Shown piece by piece: positions 53,241-62,741 of a DNA stretch of 64,000 nt. The DNA comes from Methylobacterium mesophilicum (GTDB taxonomy: Bacteria; Pseudomonadota; Alphaproteobacteria; Rhizobiales; Beijerinckiaceae). Position 1 is the stretch's first letter, and each line of letters opens with the position of its first letter. The stretch is from contig NZ_BPQU01000014.1 in the NCBI RefSeq assembly GCF_022179445.1, forward strand, positions 36,493-100,492. The letters run 5' to 3'. Below the pieces are notes generated by a model. It worked only from the letters and a program-made list of their open reading frames with translations, was not told where the DNA came from and ran no database searches. The position numbers and the translations under genes are program-made.

Positions 53241-53375
53241 ATGAGTGAGATCGCCGACATGATCCTCGACGGCACGCTCGACAGCAAGTCCTTCGAATGC
53301 CTGGGCGAGGCCATGGGCTACCCGCGGACCGAATACGATGCGCTGTTGAAGGCCCGGTCTGCTCGCACTCGTTAA
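53241..53375 (+). CDS. Very small hypothetical protein (44 aa)
   Basis: MSEIADMILDGTLDSKSFEC, GEAMGYPRTEYDALLKARSA. Natural-looking acidic helical start and a conserved-looking GYPRT turn. Weak ribosome site. Function unknown. It could be a phage- or plasmid-type small protein. Confidence 0.45.
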   Translation: MSEIADMILDGTLDSKSFECLGEAMGYPRTEYDALLKARSARTR

Positions 53376-53444
53376 CGCCGGGAGCGCCGGAAGTGGTCAA
53401 GGGTCCAAGCCGCCCTCGCGACGGGAAGCGCCCATGGGTGACGG

Positions 53445-53729
53445 TCAGCGCGTCTCGCGCAGCACTCGTCGAGCTTCTTGGTTCAGCACTGAGTGGCGGA
53501 TCGATGCTGGTCCTTCGTCTGGCGTATCCTGGCCTTCCTCGAAGACGCAGCGCTTGAATCGCTTCTTGTCGAACCCGAAGGGGCGCAGGCTGGCAATTAG
53601 CGCACGCAGCACCATCCGGACGGCTTCCTCGCGCTGCTCTGCCACCGCCAACTTCGTATTGAGCTGGTCGACCTCGCTCACGGCCTCTGGCACCACCATT
53701 GGTAATCCGGATCGCATTTCGTCAGACAC
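53445..53729 (-). CDS. Small hypothetical protein, coiled coil
   Basis: A 94-residue protein from a GTG start with GAGGGG just upstream. Residues ~17-50 form a helical, coiled-coil-like stretch (VSEVDQLNTKLAVAEQREEA, VRMVLRALIASLRPFGFDKK), followed by a Cys- and Glu-containing tail. No family recognised. Confidence 0.5.
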   Translation of the reverse strand: MSDEMRSGLPMVVPEAVSEVDQLNTKLAVAEQREEAVRMVLRALIASLRPFGFDKKRFKRCVFEEGQDTPDEGPASIRHSVLNQEARRVLRETR

Positions 53730-54070
53730 GTTCAGTCCCCTCGATGTTCGAGCCGGACCATTGGCGCGCGCGCTCGCAAATGTCGAGCGTAAGGGAGGCG
53801 CCCGTGCCTGCCATCAGCATGTGCCCGAGCCAGGACTACCCGGCCCGGATCGCTGTGCGTAAACTGAAGCAGCTTGGTAGACAGATCGCTCAATGCCCGG
53901 TCGCGGACGGGTGTTTGCCGGCTACAGCATGGCTCGTGGTCCCCGCCCGTCGCCTACCTCCGCCCCTCAGACCACGCGCCTTCCGTACATCTGCGCGGGC
54001 AGGTATAGCCGGCCGCGTCGTCGGATTGCACCCTGATCACGGCGATCGAGAGCCAAGGCGTGGTCGAGCG

Positions 54071-55180
54071 ATGATCCCGGTACTGATCCCCTGCCTCCCA
54101 GAGACCGACGCGATCGTCCCCTACCTGCGCCGGATCGACCAGTCCCACATCTACAGCAACTATGGGCCTCTCACCAACGAGTTCACGGCACGGCTGTGTC
54201 AGTTCATCAGCGCTCAAAGCGGTGAGAGCCCGGTCCACGCGGCTCTCACCAGCAACGGCACGACGGCGATCGAGCTCGCCCTGCGTTATCGCAGCGCGGG
54301 CCGTCCCGGCCGATACTGCATCATGCCGTCTTGGACCTTCATCGCCACCGCCCATGCGGCGGCCAATGTCGGGCTCACGCCGTACTTCACCGATGTCGAT
54401 CCGGAAACCCTGTCGCTGACACCGGAGATCGCCGCGCGTGCCCTCAGAGCCAATCCCGGTGATGTCTCGGTCGTCATCGTCGTCAGCCCATGTGGAGCTC
54501 CGATCGACATCGCCGCCTGGGAAGCGTTCGAGGCCGAGCACGACGTACCTGTGATCTTCGATGCCGCCGCCGCCGCCTTGAATCTGCGGCATGTCGGCGC
54601 GCAACCCCTATGCGTCAGCCTGCACGCCACAAAGGCGCTGGGAATCGGCGAAGGCGGCGCAATCGTCACGAGCGATGCCGCAATGGCGACGGGGATCACT
54701 GCGATGACTGGGTTCGGGTTCTCGGCCGGCAGCCGCGTCTCGGAAATGCGTGGCGGGAACTACCGCATCTCCGAATACGCCGCCGCCGTGGGTCTTGCCG
54801 CCCTCGACGGCCTTGACGGGCGCATCGCTCGGCTGCGTGAAATCTCGCTGGCCTATGTCGCGGGATTCGAAAGGATCGGGGTGCCGATGCAGGCGGGTTT
54901 CGGTCACGATTGGCTGACGATGACCGCCAACGCGATCTTCGACGCGGGCGTCGTCGCGGATATCACTGCGGCTTTCGACCGATCCGGGATCCAGTGGCGG
55001 CGCTGGTACGGCGGTGGCTGCCACAAGCATCCAGTCTTCGCCACATGCCTCAACGATGGCCTGGCCGCAACGGCGGGCGTCGCCGAGACCGCGATCGGCG
55101 TGCCGTTCTTCCCGACGATCGCGTCGGAACAGATCGCGCAGGTCTGTGGGTGCGTCGCGGGCGTCGTGTCACCCCGCTGA
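54071..55180 (+). CDS. DegT/DnrJ/EryC1-type sugar aminotransferase
   Basis: A 369-residue PLP enzyme. The longer frame (from 53699) has no conserved content before ATG 54071, where MIPVLIPCLPETDAIVPYLR begins. Motifs: IYSNYGPLTNEFTARL, VHAALTSNGTTAIELALRYR, IMPSWTFIATAHAAANVGLT, the Asp of VPVIFDAAAAALNL that contacts the PLP pyridine nitrogen, and the Lys of CVSLHATKALGIGEGG that forms the Schiff base. It transfers an amino group to a keto nucleotide sugar. The NeuD-like acyltransferase upstream would act next, and the SDR at 59614 may contribute. Substrate unknown. Confidence 0.9.
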   Translation: MIPVLIPCLPETDAIVPYLRRIDQSHIYSNYGPLTNEFTARLCQFISAQSGESPVHAALTSNGTTAIELALRYRSAGRPGRYCIMPSWTFIATAHAAANVGLTPYFTDVDPETLSLTPEIAARALRANPGDVSVVIVVSPCGAPIDIAAWEAFEAEHDVPVIFDAAAAALNLRHVGAQPLCVSLHATKALGIGEGGAIVTSDAAMATGITAMTGFGFSAGSRVSEMRGGNYRISEYAAAVGLAALDGLDGRIARLREISLAYVAGFERIGVPMQAGFGHDWLTMTANAIFDAGVVADITAAFDRSGIQWRRWYGGGCHKHPVFATCLNDGLAATAGVAETAIGVPFFPTIASEQIAQVCGCVAGVVSPR

Positions 55181-55264
55181 GCCCGCACTCGACAGGCCCG
55201 ATCCCGGTTCCGTTCCCACCCAAACGGTCGACGATGATCGGTAAGGCATTCGGGCAAACCCCGA

Positions 55265-55480
55265 TTCAGGCTGACGCACCGGTTTCCCGTCGATCTGCAG
55301 CGGTCTTACGTGGTCGACGCCCTGTTCGGCGGTGCACCGGCGCAGGTGGATGAGTCGCGCTGCGGCTTCCGCTTCACGCTCCCCTATGATCGCCACCTGG
55401 AGGCCTGCCTCATGATCGACGTGGAGCACGCGGTCGTCCCCTGGCTGTCGATCACCCCCGCCCATCAACCCGAGATCATG
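55265..55480 (+). pseudogene. C-terminal domain fragment of a GT2-type protein
   Basis: The frame FPVDLQRSYVVDALFGGAPA, ESRCGFRFTLPYDRHLEACL and DVEHAVVPWLSITPAH aligns with the C-terminus of the double GT2 protein at 56220 (IPVDIHRPDVIAAVLGDMPT, EARCGFQFVLPYALHLEVLL, IEVAHAVVPWLSIILTH). No upstream domain remains, so this is the leftover of a related, deleted or rearranged copy. Confidence 0.75.
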
Positions 55481-55635
55481 TCTTCACGTTCACGGAGTTG
55501 CCGCCGATACGGTGATCCTAGCGCAGGACGCCGGCCCCCTCCCCCTGCGGAGCCGAGCTTCCGGAAAGGGTTGACCACGCTGTCGAGCCGATCGTATCAC
55601 CCCAGCATGGAGTGGCCCCGCCGCTGCGACGTCCG

Positions 55636-56121
55636 GTGAGCGGCCTCCGCTTCACGACCGAAGCTTCGGCGCCGTGGGGCGCAGTGATTGGGACGGAGCG
55701 TTTTTTGGGCGAGGACGTCAAGGCGCTACGAACAGAGCTCGCCGAGACGAAGGCTCGTCTGAAGGAGGCGCAGGGTGAACTGGCGCGTCTTGTTCGCCTC
55801 GCTGAGGCCGACCTTCAGCGACAGCGCCCGGGCGAGCCGTCGAGCGTGGTTGCCGCGTCGGTTCGTCGGCCGGCCGCCAAGGACGTGGCCGCTCGCATCG
55901 CCCGACTTGTCGAGCTCTACCGCGAAGCTTCGGCGGCGGCACCCGGTGGCGCGCCAGTGGTTGGCCAGGACACGATGCTCCGGTGGCTCGAGATTTCCGG
56001 TCTATTCGACCGCGACTTCTACCTCAAGAGCAATGGTGATGTTGCGAGCGCGGGGGCCGACCCGATGCAGCACTACTTCAATCATGGCTACGCCGAAGCA
56101 CGGCCGCCTTGCACGCTCTAA
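55636..56121 (+). CDS. Coiled-coil protein with one locus repeat
   Basis: About 161 residues from GTG 55636 (ATG 55612 is an alternative). Residues ~30-75 are a strong coiled coil (VKALRTELAETKARLKEAQG). The C-terminus carries one copy of the locus repeat: LFDRDFYLKSNGDVASAGAD then PMQHYFNHGYAEARPP, and stops there. It lies 98 bases upstream of the double GT2 gene, whose N-terminus carries another copy. With no catalytic domain it is a candidate adaptor. Function inferred only from architecture. Confidence 0.65.
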   Translation: MSGLRFTTEASAPWGAVIGTERFLGEDVKALRTELAETKARLKEAQGELARLVRLAEADLQRQRPGEPSSVVAASVRRPAAKDVAARIARLVELYREASAAAPGGAPVVGQDTMLRWLEISGLFDRDFYLKSNGDVASAGADPMQHYFNHGYAEARPPCTL

Positions 56122-56219
56122 CGCCGTCCGAGGCATTTTTCCCGACGGCGCCGCGTTGATCGGCTTTTCGCCGCGATCTATGGCAGCAAACAGCCGAGAC
56201 ATGTGCGAGGACACGATCG

Positions 56220-58604
56220 ATGCAAACTGCCGCTGAGACCGCCGCCCCGGCTCCGCCTCAGCAAGAGCCATGGCAGGACGACTTCTCGACGATCTACCGC
56301 AGCGGGCAGTTCGATCACCTCTGGTACGCCGCGCGCTACCCGGATGTCGGCCTGACCGAGCTGTCGCCGCTCGAGCATTACGTCAAGTACGGCGCCCGGC
56401 TCGGGCGACAGCCGCGGCCGGACTTTTCGGGCACGCCGGACAAGGCAGTGGACGGGACTTACATCAACCCTTTCGCGGCTTGGCTGCGCCAGCAAGATCA
56501 CGCCTCCGGCGGGACGGAGAGTGGCAGACCGGTCGTCTCGATCCTATGCATCACTTATAATCAAAAGGCGTTTATACGGCAGACGTTGGACTCCATTCTT
56601 AGCCAGAAAACCGATTTCCCGTTCGAGTTGATCGTTGGTGACGACAAATCAACCGACGGCACCGCGCAAATCATCGCAGAGTACGCCGCGCGCCACTCAA
56701 ACATCGTCGCGATTCTGAGGGCCGAGAACGTCGGCGTCGTCAATAATCTAGACGATATCGCTTCGCGCGTCTCCGGTGAGTACGTCGCCATTTGCGAGGG
56801 CGACGATTACTGGATCGACCCTGACAAGCTGCAACGTCAGCTCGATTACATGCTGCAGCGGCCGGAATACACGCTGTGCTACCATCCGGTGAAGGTCGTC
56901 TACGAGGACATGCCGGCTGTTGAGGAGCAGTACCCGGAGCACCCCGACCCACATCCGTCCCTGTCGGACCTCGTCGCGCACAATTTCATCCAAACGAACA
57001 GCGTCTTCTACCGTTGGCGGTATCGCGGCAGCGAGACACTTCAAATCGGCCGCGGCATCATTCCGGCCGACTGGTACATCCACCTGATGCACGCGGAGGT
57101 CGGTCGGATCGGGTTCCTCCCGCAGGTCATGGCCGTGTACCGCAAGCACGCGGGCGGCATGTGGGCCGCCTTCGACACCGTGCTCGCACGTCACAAGCGG
57201 CTCGGCAAGTCGGAGATCGAGTTCTACCGGCAATTGCGCGGCCACTTCGGTGGCCGCTACGCCTCCGAGTACGAGGCGACGCAGAAGCGCATCTTCCGGC
57301 GCCTGGGCGAGGCGTATCTCGACGAGGAGGATCCGGAACGCCTCGCGCAGCTGATCGCGGATCATCCGGACATCGCTGAAGCGACCTTAAAAGAGATGGG
57401 ACTCGACGGCGCAGATCGGCCGAGGCAGGACGCCGAGGCTCTGCGAGTGTGGATCGAGGATCAGCTCACTGTCAGCGTGGTCGTCACGGCCTATAACCAT
57501 GCCGGCTATATCCGGCGCTGCCTCGACGGGGTACTCAGCCAGCGCGGTCTGTTCCGGATGCAGGTGGTCGTGGGCGATGACCGGTCCACGGACGGCACCG
57601 CGGAGATCATCGAGGAGTACCGCCTCCGCCATCCGGACCGAATCATTGTCCGATCCAGGGACCGCAATCTCGGCATGCTGCACAACATGCGCGATTGCAT
57701 CGCCGCCTGCACGGGCCGCTTCATCGCGTTCTGCGAGGGGGACGATCATTGGATCTCCGATCGGAAGATCGGCCTGCAGCTGCGCATGCTGCGGACTGAT
57801 CCATCGCTCGACATGTGCTTCAACTGGGTCCTGCTGCACCACGTCGCGAACGGATCCTTCATGCCGCACGAGGAGCAAGGCCGCTACCAGACCGGGACAA
57901 TCAGTTTCCCGATGCTCGCCAGGGCGCCGCTCACGGCGAACTTCTCAGCCTGTTTCTATCGGGCTGACGCCCTCCGCCGCGTCCCGGAAGCGTTCTACGA
58001 CGAGCAGGGCGCCGCCGACTGGCTCATGAACTTGTACATCGCCGACAAGGGGCGCATCGCGTTCCTGCGCGAGATCCTGTCGGTCTACACGATCCAGACC
58101 AAGGGGCAGTGGTCCGGACTTGACGAGACCATCAAGAACCTCCTCGTCGGCCAGTACCAGAAGCGGTTTGCGACGATCTTTGGGGAAGGGCGCGGATTCG
58201 AGAAATACGAGGTCGGCTGCACCGTCGCAGAACTCGATGGCGAGCTGCCAGATTCCTTCGCCCGGGCGAATCTCGAATCGCCTCGTGATCGGGTCTGGGC
58301 CGAGATCCAGGATGGGCAGGTCGTGTTCACGGGCTGGATCGTCGCTGCAAACCGGGACAAGGCGACGCTCATCGCCGAAGTCGGCGGTGAGGTGCTGCGC
58401 ATCCCCGTCGACATCCATCGGCCGGACGTCATCGCGGCGGTCCTGGGGGATATGCCGACGACGATGGAGGAAGCGCGCTGTGGCTTCCAGTTCGTCCTTC
58501 CCTACGCGCTGCACCTCGAGGTGCTGTTGCAGATCGAGGTCGCGCACGCGGTAGTACCCTGGCTCTCCATCATCCTGACACACCGTGTGAAAAAGACGGA
58601 TTAG
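56220..58604 (+). CDS. Locus repeat + two GT2 glycosyltransferase domains + C-terminal beta domain
   Basis: A 794-residue protein. Residues ~28-75 are one locus repeat (FDHLWYAARYPDVG ... LSPLEHYVKYGARLGRQP). GT2 domain 1 (~105-330): VSILCITYNQKAFIRQTLDS, ELIVGDDKSTDGTAQIIAEY, YVAICEGDDYWIDPDKLQRQ. GT2 domain 2 (~418-640): VSVVVTAYNHAGYIRRCLDG, VVVGDDRSTDGTAEIIEEY, FIAFCEGDDHWISDRKIGLQ. In both, GDD is the metal/donor site and EGDDYW-type is the acceptor region. The last ~95 residues (VVFTGWIVAANRDKATLIAE, CGFQFVLPYALHLEV) match the C-terminus of the Hint protein at 7831 and the fragment at 55265. Two sugar transfers are likely. Confidence 0.9.
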   Translation: MQTAAETAAPAPPQQEPWQDDFSTIYRSGQFDHLWYAARYPDVGLTELSPLEHYVKYGARLGRQPRPDFSGTPDKAVDGTYINPFAAWLRQQDHASGGTESGRPVVSILCITYNQKAFIRQTLDSILSQKTDFPFELIVGDDKSTDGTAQIIAEYAARHSNIVAILRAENVGVVNNLDDIASRVSGEYVAICEGDDYWIDPDKLQRQLDYMLQRPEYTLCYHPVKVVYEDMPAVEEQYPEHPDPHPSLSDLVAHNFIQTNSVFYRWRYRGSETLQIGRGIIPADWYIHLMHAEVGRIGFLPQVMAVYRKHAGGMWAAFDTVLARHKRLGKSEIEFYRQLRGHFGGRYASEYEATQKRIFRRLGEAYLDEEDPERLAQLIADHPDIAEATLKEMGLDGADRPRQDAEALRVWIEDQLTVSVVVTAYNHAGYIRRCLDGVLSQRGLFRMQVVVGDDRSTDGTAEIIEEYRLRHPDRIIVRSRDRNLGMLHNMRDCIAACTGRFIAFCEGDDHWISDRKIGLQLRMLRTDPSLDMCFNWVLLHHVANGSFMPHEEQGRYQTGTISFPMLARAPLTANFSACFYRADALRRVPEAFYDEQGAADWLMNLYIADKGRIAFLREILSVYTIQTKGQWSGLDETIKNLLVGQYQKRFATIFGEGRGFEKYEVGCTVAELDGELPDSFARANLESPRDRVWAEIQDGQVVFTGWIVAANRDKATLIAEVGGEVLRIPVDIHRPDVIAAVLGDMPTTMEEARCGFQFVLPYALHLEVLLQIEVAHAVVPWLSIILTHRVKKTD

Positions 58605-58792
58605 CAGGCCGCTTCAGAGACGCTGGCCAATTCGCGTCTTTGCTCCGCTCGCAACGTCGCGAGGACCTGTTCAGTAGCCTGTTCGGGCACAGGGCTATTC
58701 GGATGCGCCGGACTGATCGGCTTGATTGAAGGTCCTGGGATGTTGGTCAGCGGGATCGGTCGGGCGAGGGCTTGGTCCCGAAGTTCGTCCAT
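58601..58792 (-). CDS. Small hypothetical protein
   Basis: A 63-residue frame (MDELRDQALARPIPLTNIPG, TEQVLATLRAEQRRELASV), overlapping the stop of the convergent GT2 gene by four bases. Proline-rich first half, helical second half. No family recognised. Confidence 0.4.
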   Translation of the reverse strand: MDELRDQALARPIPLTNIPGPSIKPISPAHPNSPVPEQATEQVLATLRAEQRRELASVSEAAC

Positions 58793-58831
58793 CCCTCACA
58801 AGCCCGACATTGAGGTAAAGGGAGGCTGGCC

Positions 58832-59617
58832 ATGGTCCGGAGCGCTAGTCCGGCGATCGATCCTGATCGCCTCGCTCAGATTGTCACCCTGGCCGCGGGC
58901 GGACACCCGGAGGGCGGCGGCGCGATGTGCGCAATGGAGGCGGTGGCCTACATCGCGCGCGAGCCCCCCTCGGACCACCCGGAATGCGCCTCCCCGAGCA
59001 TCGCGGCGTTCATCCGCACTTGGAGCGACGGCCTGCCTCAGGCCGAGCGTGACGGTCTGATCCTCCCCCTGCTCCCGCACCTGGTCGGCACACACGGCTC
59101 GGACGCGCTGGAGCGCCGGCGCGTGGTTCTGGTCGCCGATTGGCTCGTCCGCATCCATCTGCCGGCGTGGTTTCATCTCGCTAAGCTGAATGTCGAGGCG
59201 GACGAACTCGCTGACCTGCCTGAGCTGCAGGCCATCTCCGATCTTGCTACCCTGTGCGATCACCTGAAACGCGCGCGTAAGCGGGCAGCGGTCGCGAACC
59301 TGACCCTGCGGCAGACCGGTTCCGCGGTCCGAGCGGCGGCCTGGGATGCCGCACAGCAGGCCGCCTGGATCACCGTCCGGGACGCTCTGGAAGCCGCGGG
59401 TCCGCCGATCCTCGCCGCCGGCTGGGATGCCGCCTACGCGGCCACCTACGCGGGGGCCCGGGCTTACGGGAAAGCCCCCTTTGAGCCGACGCGCCGCATG
59501 CTCCAGGACGCTGCCCTCGCCCTGGTCAAGCGCATGATCGCAATGCGCGAGGCGTCCTCGCCCGGAGCGCCCGTTGCCTCGACGCCGAACTCGGGCGTGA
59601 CCGAGCGCCGACCATGA
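58832..59617 (+). CDS. Hypothetical protein, 261 aa
   Basis: Contains GGHPEGGGAMCAMEAVAYIA, SDHPECASPSIAAFIRTWSD and GLPQAERDGLILPLLPHLVG, then VLVADWLVRIHLPAWFHLAK and a helical Ala-rich C-terminus (AAAWDAAQQAAWITVRDALE). Similar blocks (MCAMEAVAYV.GE..SDHP.C.SP) are known to me from uncharacterised phage and actinobacterial proteins, so a mobile origin is possible. It overlaps the start of the SDR gene (ATGA), so they are translationally coupled. Function unknown. Confidence 0.65.
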   Translation: MVRSASPAIDPDRLAQIVTLAAGGHPEGGGAMCAMEAVAYIAREPPSDHPECASPSIAAFIRTWSDGLPQAERDGLILPLLPHLVGTHGSDALERRRVVLVADWLVRIHLPAWFHLAKLNVEADELADLPELQAISDLATLCDHLKRARKRAAVANLTLRQTGSAVRAAAWDAAQQAAWITVRDALEAAGPPILAAGWDAAYAATYAGARAYGKAPFEPTRRMLQDAALALVKRMIAMREASSPGAPVASTPNSGVTERRP

Positions 59618-60651
59618 TCGGCGCCGACGGGCATCACGGACCGCCTTTCGATCCCGCCGGATCCGGCCAACCGAACTCTGCCCTCGCGGGGCTTCGCTGC
59701 CTCGTGCTGGGCGGTGCTGGCTTTCTTGGGCTGAACCTGTGCAACCGCCTCGCGCAAGCCGGCGCCGAGGTCACCTGTTTCAGCCGCAGCCACCCGCAAG
59801 CCGAGGTCCTCGACCGGCGCGTCGCCCGGGTAACCGGACAGTTCTCCGACCGTCTCGCCATCGCCAACGCGGTCGAGCGTCAGGACGTCGTCTTCCATCT
59901 CATCGCCGGATCAATCCCAGAGAGTTCGAACCGGGACCCCTCCGCGGAACTCGCCGCCGCGCCGATTGCCACTCTACACCTGCTCGAGATCTGCCGCTCG
60001 GCTCGGATCAGGAAGCTCGTGTTCGCGTCCTCTGGCGGTGCGATCTACGGGATCCCGCACGCCATCCCGATCCCGGAACAGGCGCCCACCGACCCGATCT
60101 CGGCTTACGGCATCAGCAAGCTGATGATCGAGAAGTCGCTCTATCTGTACCGGCATCTCCACGGAATCGAGTACCAGATCCTGCGGATTGCCAACCCGTA
60201 CGGCCGGTTCCAACTCGGCAATAAGCATCAGGGTCTGATCGGCAACTACATCCACCGCGTGCTTACCGACCTACCGCTCGAGGTCTGGGGCACCGGCGAG
60301 ATCGTGCGCGACTTTCTTCACATCGACGATGTCAGCGACGCCTTCCTAAGCACCATCGCGTATGACGGCCCGCACAAGGTAATGAATGTCGGCAGCGGTG
60401 CGGGCTTGAGCGTCAACCAGATCATCGCCGAGCTGGAGCGGGCCTTCGGGCGCCAGCGCCTGCGGTGCGTGCACAAGCCGAGCCGCACAGCCGATGTGCC
60501 GGCAAACGTGCTCGATACCGCACTGATCCGGTCCGAACTGGGCTGGCAGCCCCGCGTCGCCCTGCGCGAGGGCCTTGTTGGCACCATCGCTTGGGTGCGC
60601 GCCCATCTGGCGGAGTTCCGACCTGAAGGCGCGGGACCGCATCCAACCTAA
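59614..60651 (+). CDS. NAD-dependent epimerase/dehydratase (extended SDR)
   Basis: A 345-residue sugar-nucleotide epimerase or dehydratase. After ~25 variable residues, CLVLGGAGFLGLNLCNRLAQ is the NAD-binding glycine motif; the active site has FASSGGAIYG and YGISKLMIEKSLYLYRH (Tyr-x-x-x-Lys), followed by RIANPYGRFQLG, VWGTGEIVRDFLHIDDVSDA and VMNVGSGAGLSVNQII, typical of the UDP-glucose 4-epimerase-like group. It starts inside the stop of the previous gene. It probably supplies a UDP- or GDP-sugar for the glycan here; the exact reaction cannot be read from sequence. Confidence 0.88.
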   Translation: MIGADGHHGPPFDPAGSGQPNSALAGLRCLVLGGAGFLGLNLCNRLAQAGAEVTCFSRSHPQAEVLDRRVARVTGQFSDRLAIANAVERQDVVFHLIAGSIPESSNRDPSAELAAAPIATLHLLEICRSARIRKLVFASSGGAIYGIPHAIPIPEQAPTDPISAYGISKLMIEKSLYLYRHLHGIEYQILRIANPYGRFQLGNKHQGLIGNYIHRVLTDLPLEVWGTGEIVRDFLHIDDVSDAFLSTIAYDGPHKVMNVGSGAGLSVNQIIAELERAFGRQRLRCVHKPSRTADVPANVLDTALIRSELGWQPRVALREGLVGTIAWVRAHLAEFRPEGAGPHPT

Positions 60652-60779
60652 CACGCACCACGCCGACGGGACCGCGTCCGGCTCGACGAGCCGGATCGGC
60701 AAAGTTTGATCCCGTCTTCGCCTCGGAGCGGCCATGTTTCTCGCCGACAGGGCAGACCTCCGATCCGCGAGGAGACCGC

Positions 60780-61454
60780 ATGTCCTTCCTGCACGATCTG
60801 CCCATTGCCGACCTGATCGCCAATTACGGCTACATCGCCATCTTCGTCATCATCACCCTGGAGAGCGCGGGCCTGCCGCTCCCGGGTGAGACGGTCCTGC
60901 TCACCTCGGCGGCCTATGCCGGCAGCACTGGCAACCTAAGCATCACTCTCGTGGTGGCGATCGCCGCGACCGCCGCGATCCTCGGCGACAACGCCGGCTA
61001 CTGGGTCGGACGACGCTGGGGCCTGCCCCTGCTGCTGCGCAAGGGTCATATGATCGGCCTCGATCACGGCCGGCTCAAGCTCGGCCAGTACCTATTCCGC
61101 CGGCACGGCGGGAAGATCGTGTTCTTCGGCCGCTTCACCGCGATGCTGCGTGCCTACGCGGCAGTCCTCGCCGGCGTGAACAAGCTCGATGCCCGCCGCT
61201 TCATGTTCTTCAACGCCGTGGGCGGCGTTGCCTGGGCCTCGATCATGGGCTTCGGCGCGTATCTATGCGGACGCTCCATCGAGAACGTCATGGGGCCCGT
61301 GGGCCTCGCACTCCTGGCCCTTGTGCTGTTCGGCGCCGTGGCGCTGTGGATGTTCATGCGCCGTCACGAGGCGCGCCTGATGGTCGATGCCGAGGCTGCG
61401 ATCCCCGGCCCGCTGGTCGAGGGCTCGATCGCACCGCAGGCGGTCACGGGGTAG
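60780..61454 (+). CDS. DedA-family (VTT domain) membrane protein
   Basis: A 224-residue inner-membrane protein. IFVIITLESAGLPLPGETVL is the signature E..GLPLPGE of the DedA family, followed by ILGDNAGYWVGRRWGLPLLL, RRHGGKIVFFGRFTAMLRAY (the conserved Phe-Arg loop) and MFFNAVGGVAWASIMGFGAY. DedA proteins act in lipid-carrier recycling and membrane homeostasis; some flip undecaprenyl phosphate, which is relevant to glycan synthesis. Complete length. A GGAG site lies upstream of the ATG. Link to the locus is inferred. Confidence 0.92.
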   Translation: MSFLHDLPIADLIANYGYIAIFVIITLESAGLPLPGETVLLTSAAYAGSTGNLSITLVVAIAATAAILGDNAGYWVGRRWGLPLLLRKGHMIGLDHGRLKLGQYLFRRHGGKIVFFGRFTAMLRAYAAVLAGVNKLDARRFMFFNAVGGVAWASIMGFGAYLCGRSIENVMGPVGLALLALVLFGAVALWMFMRRHEARLMVDAEAAIPGPLVEGSIAPQAVTG

Positions 61455-61729
61455 GCAGGCCCGGCCCGCTATGCGAGAAGCCATGCCGCGCATAGGCTCA
61501 ACGGGCCTCGAGCGCGCCGGCCAGGGCGGCCACACGTCCTGCCGCCCTGTGCCGAGTCATCAGGCTCGCCGAGTGGGACGGACGCCGGCATACATCTGGA
61601 TTTAACTGGATGTTCGACGCGAGCTCCGTGGTCCGGCGCTACGGCGCGGGGCGTGGCACCGATACGGCAGCCTACGCCGCCGAGAGCTGGACCTCGACTA
61701 TCAATCCGAACCCCCTCTTCGACACAGCT

Positions 61730-61876
61730 TTACCGGGTGCAGGTCTCGCCGCCGGACGCGACCGGTCTATCATTGCGGTCATCGTCGCCCTCTCTGCAAA
61801 GCTCGCCCAGGTAGCATGGGCGACGCTGCGGAAAGGCGTGAGCTTCGAGCGCCAGCCGGAGCTGGCCCGCGCCTGA
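61730..61876 (+). pseudogene. IS110-family transposase, C-terminal remnant
   Basis: The frame ends RSIIAVIVALSAKLAQVAWA then TLRKGVSFERQPELARA, matching the C-terminal ..VALANKLARIAWA.L..G..F pattern of IS110-family transposases. The ~250 bases after it look like that element's noncoding tail. Nothing upstream is recognisable. Confidence 0.55.
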
Positions 61877-62154
61877 GACGCTGCAACGGGTCGGCCCTGA
61901 CCGGAGCGTGAGTGACCGGCGCAGGTCCGTGAGGTCAGCGGGAGGGCAGTGAAGATGGCGTGACGGTCGAGCAGCGCTCCAGAAGCCTGGCAAAAAGAGC
62001 GCCTCTTCGAGCCCAACGTGCTTATGAAGCTTGGGGCGTGCGGCTCTCCATCTTGGCGGCGGCCACTGCGCCGACATGCTGGATACGTGTGTGCAGACCG
62101 GACAGGGACGCCTCCATCGACCACCTTGCAAACGGGGCGGGCCATACGTTTTGT

Positions 62155-62493
62155 TCGCGAGCGGCCATGACGCTTGAAAAAGCGCGAGAGGTTGCTCTGC
62201 GCCACGCAGACGCTGGGCTCGGCCAGGGTGGTCTGTTGCTCGCGAGGGTAAATCCCGGGCTGCGCCTCGTAGAGGGAGACGATCAGGTCGGCCTGTGCCT
62301 CGATCCGGTGCAAGCGTTGATCGCCGTACATCAGCTTAGTCGCGACGTGACCCGCACGAGCAAATTGCCTGCACCAGCGACGGGTACTTGCCAGACTGAC
62401 CCCAGAGCGTTCCGCTGCTTGGCGTCGCGAGGCGTCGGTCTCGACCGCATGAACCACGCGCTGACGCAGTTTGTTGGACAAAGCTAAAGACAT
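62155..62493 (-). pseudogene. IS630-family transposase, N-terminal remnant
   Basis: From ATG 62493: MSLALSNKLRQRVVHAVETD, ASRRQAAERSGVSLASTRRW and HRIEAQADLIVSLYEAQPGI, SNLSRFFKRHGRSRTKR. This is the HTH/homeodomain-like part of an IS630 transposase; the catalytic half is absent. Confidence 0.75.
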
Positions 62494-62741
62494 CGGCGCC
62501 CGCCTGCGCCGATCAAACCTTCAGCTCGCCACACGCTTCATCCCGCTCGGATGCCGCTCTATTGTAAAAACAAAATTCAATTTAAGCATAAACTTTCTCG
62601 AAATATAGCTTTGCATATCTATTGCTGATTGCTCGCGATGTTAGCAATTAATTAACATGCATGAACTAATTCATTGCGGACGCGAAGAAAATTTACATTA
62701 CTCCAATAATTGCGAAAATATAAAGCTGGCAGTGCGTTGTC
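62494..62741 (+). promoter_or_regulatory. AT-rich leader of the GH16 gene with an inverted repeat
   Basis: Strongly AT-rich from ~62560 to the GH16 start, in contrast to the GC-rich genes around. At 62638-62658 the sequence ATGTTA-N9-TAACAT is a perfect 6-bp inverted repeat, ~85 bases before the start codon. It is a candidate operator or part of a promoter; no factor can be named from sequence alone. Confidence 0.4.
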
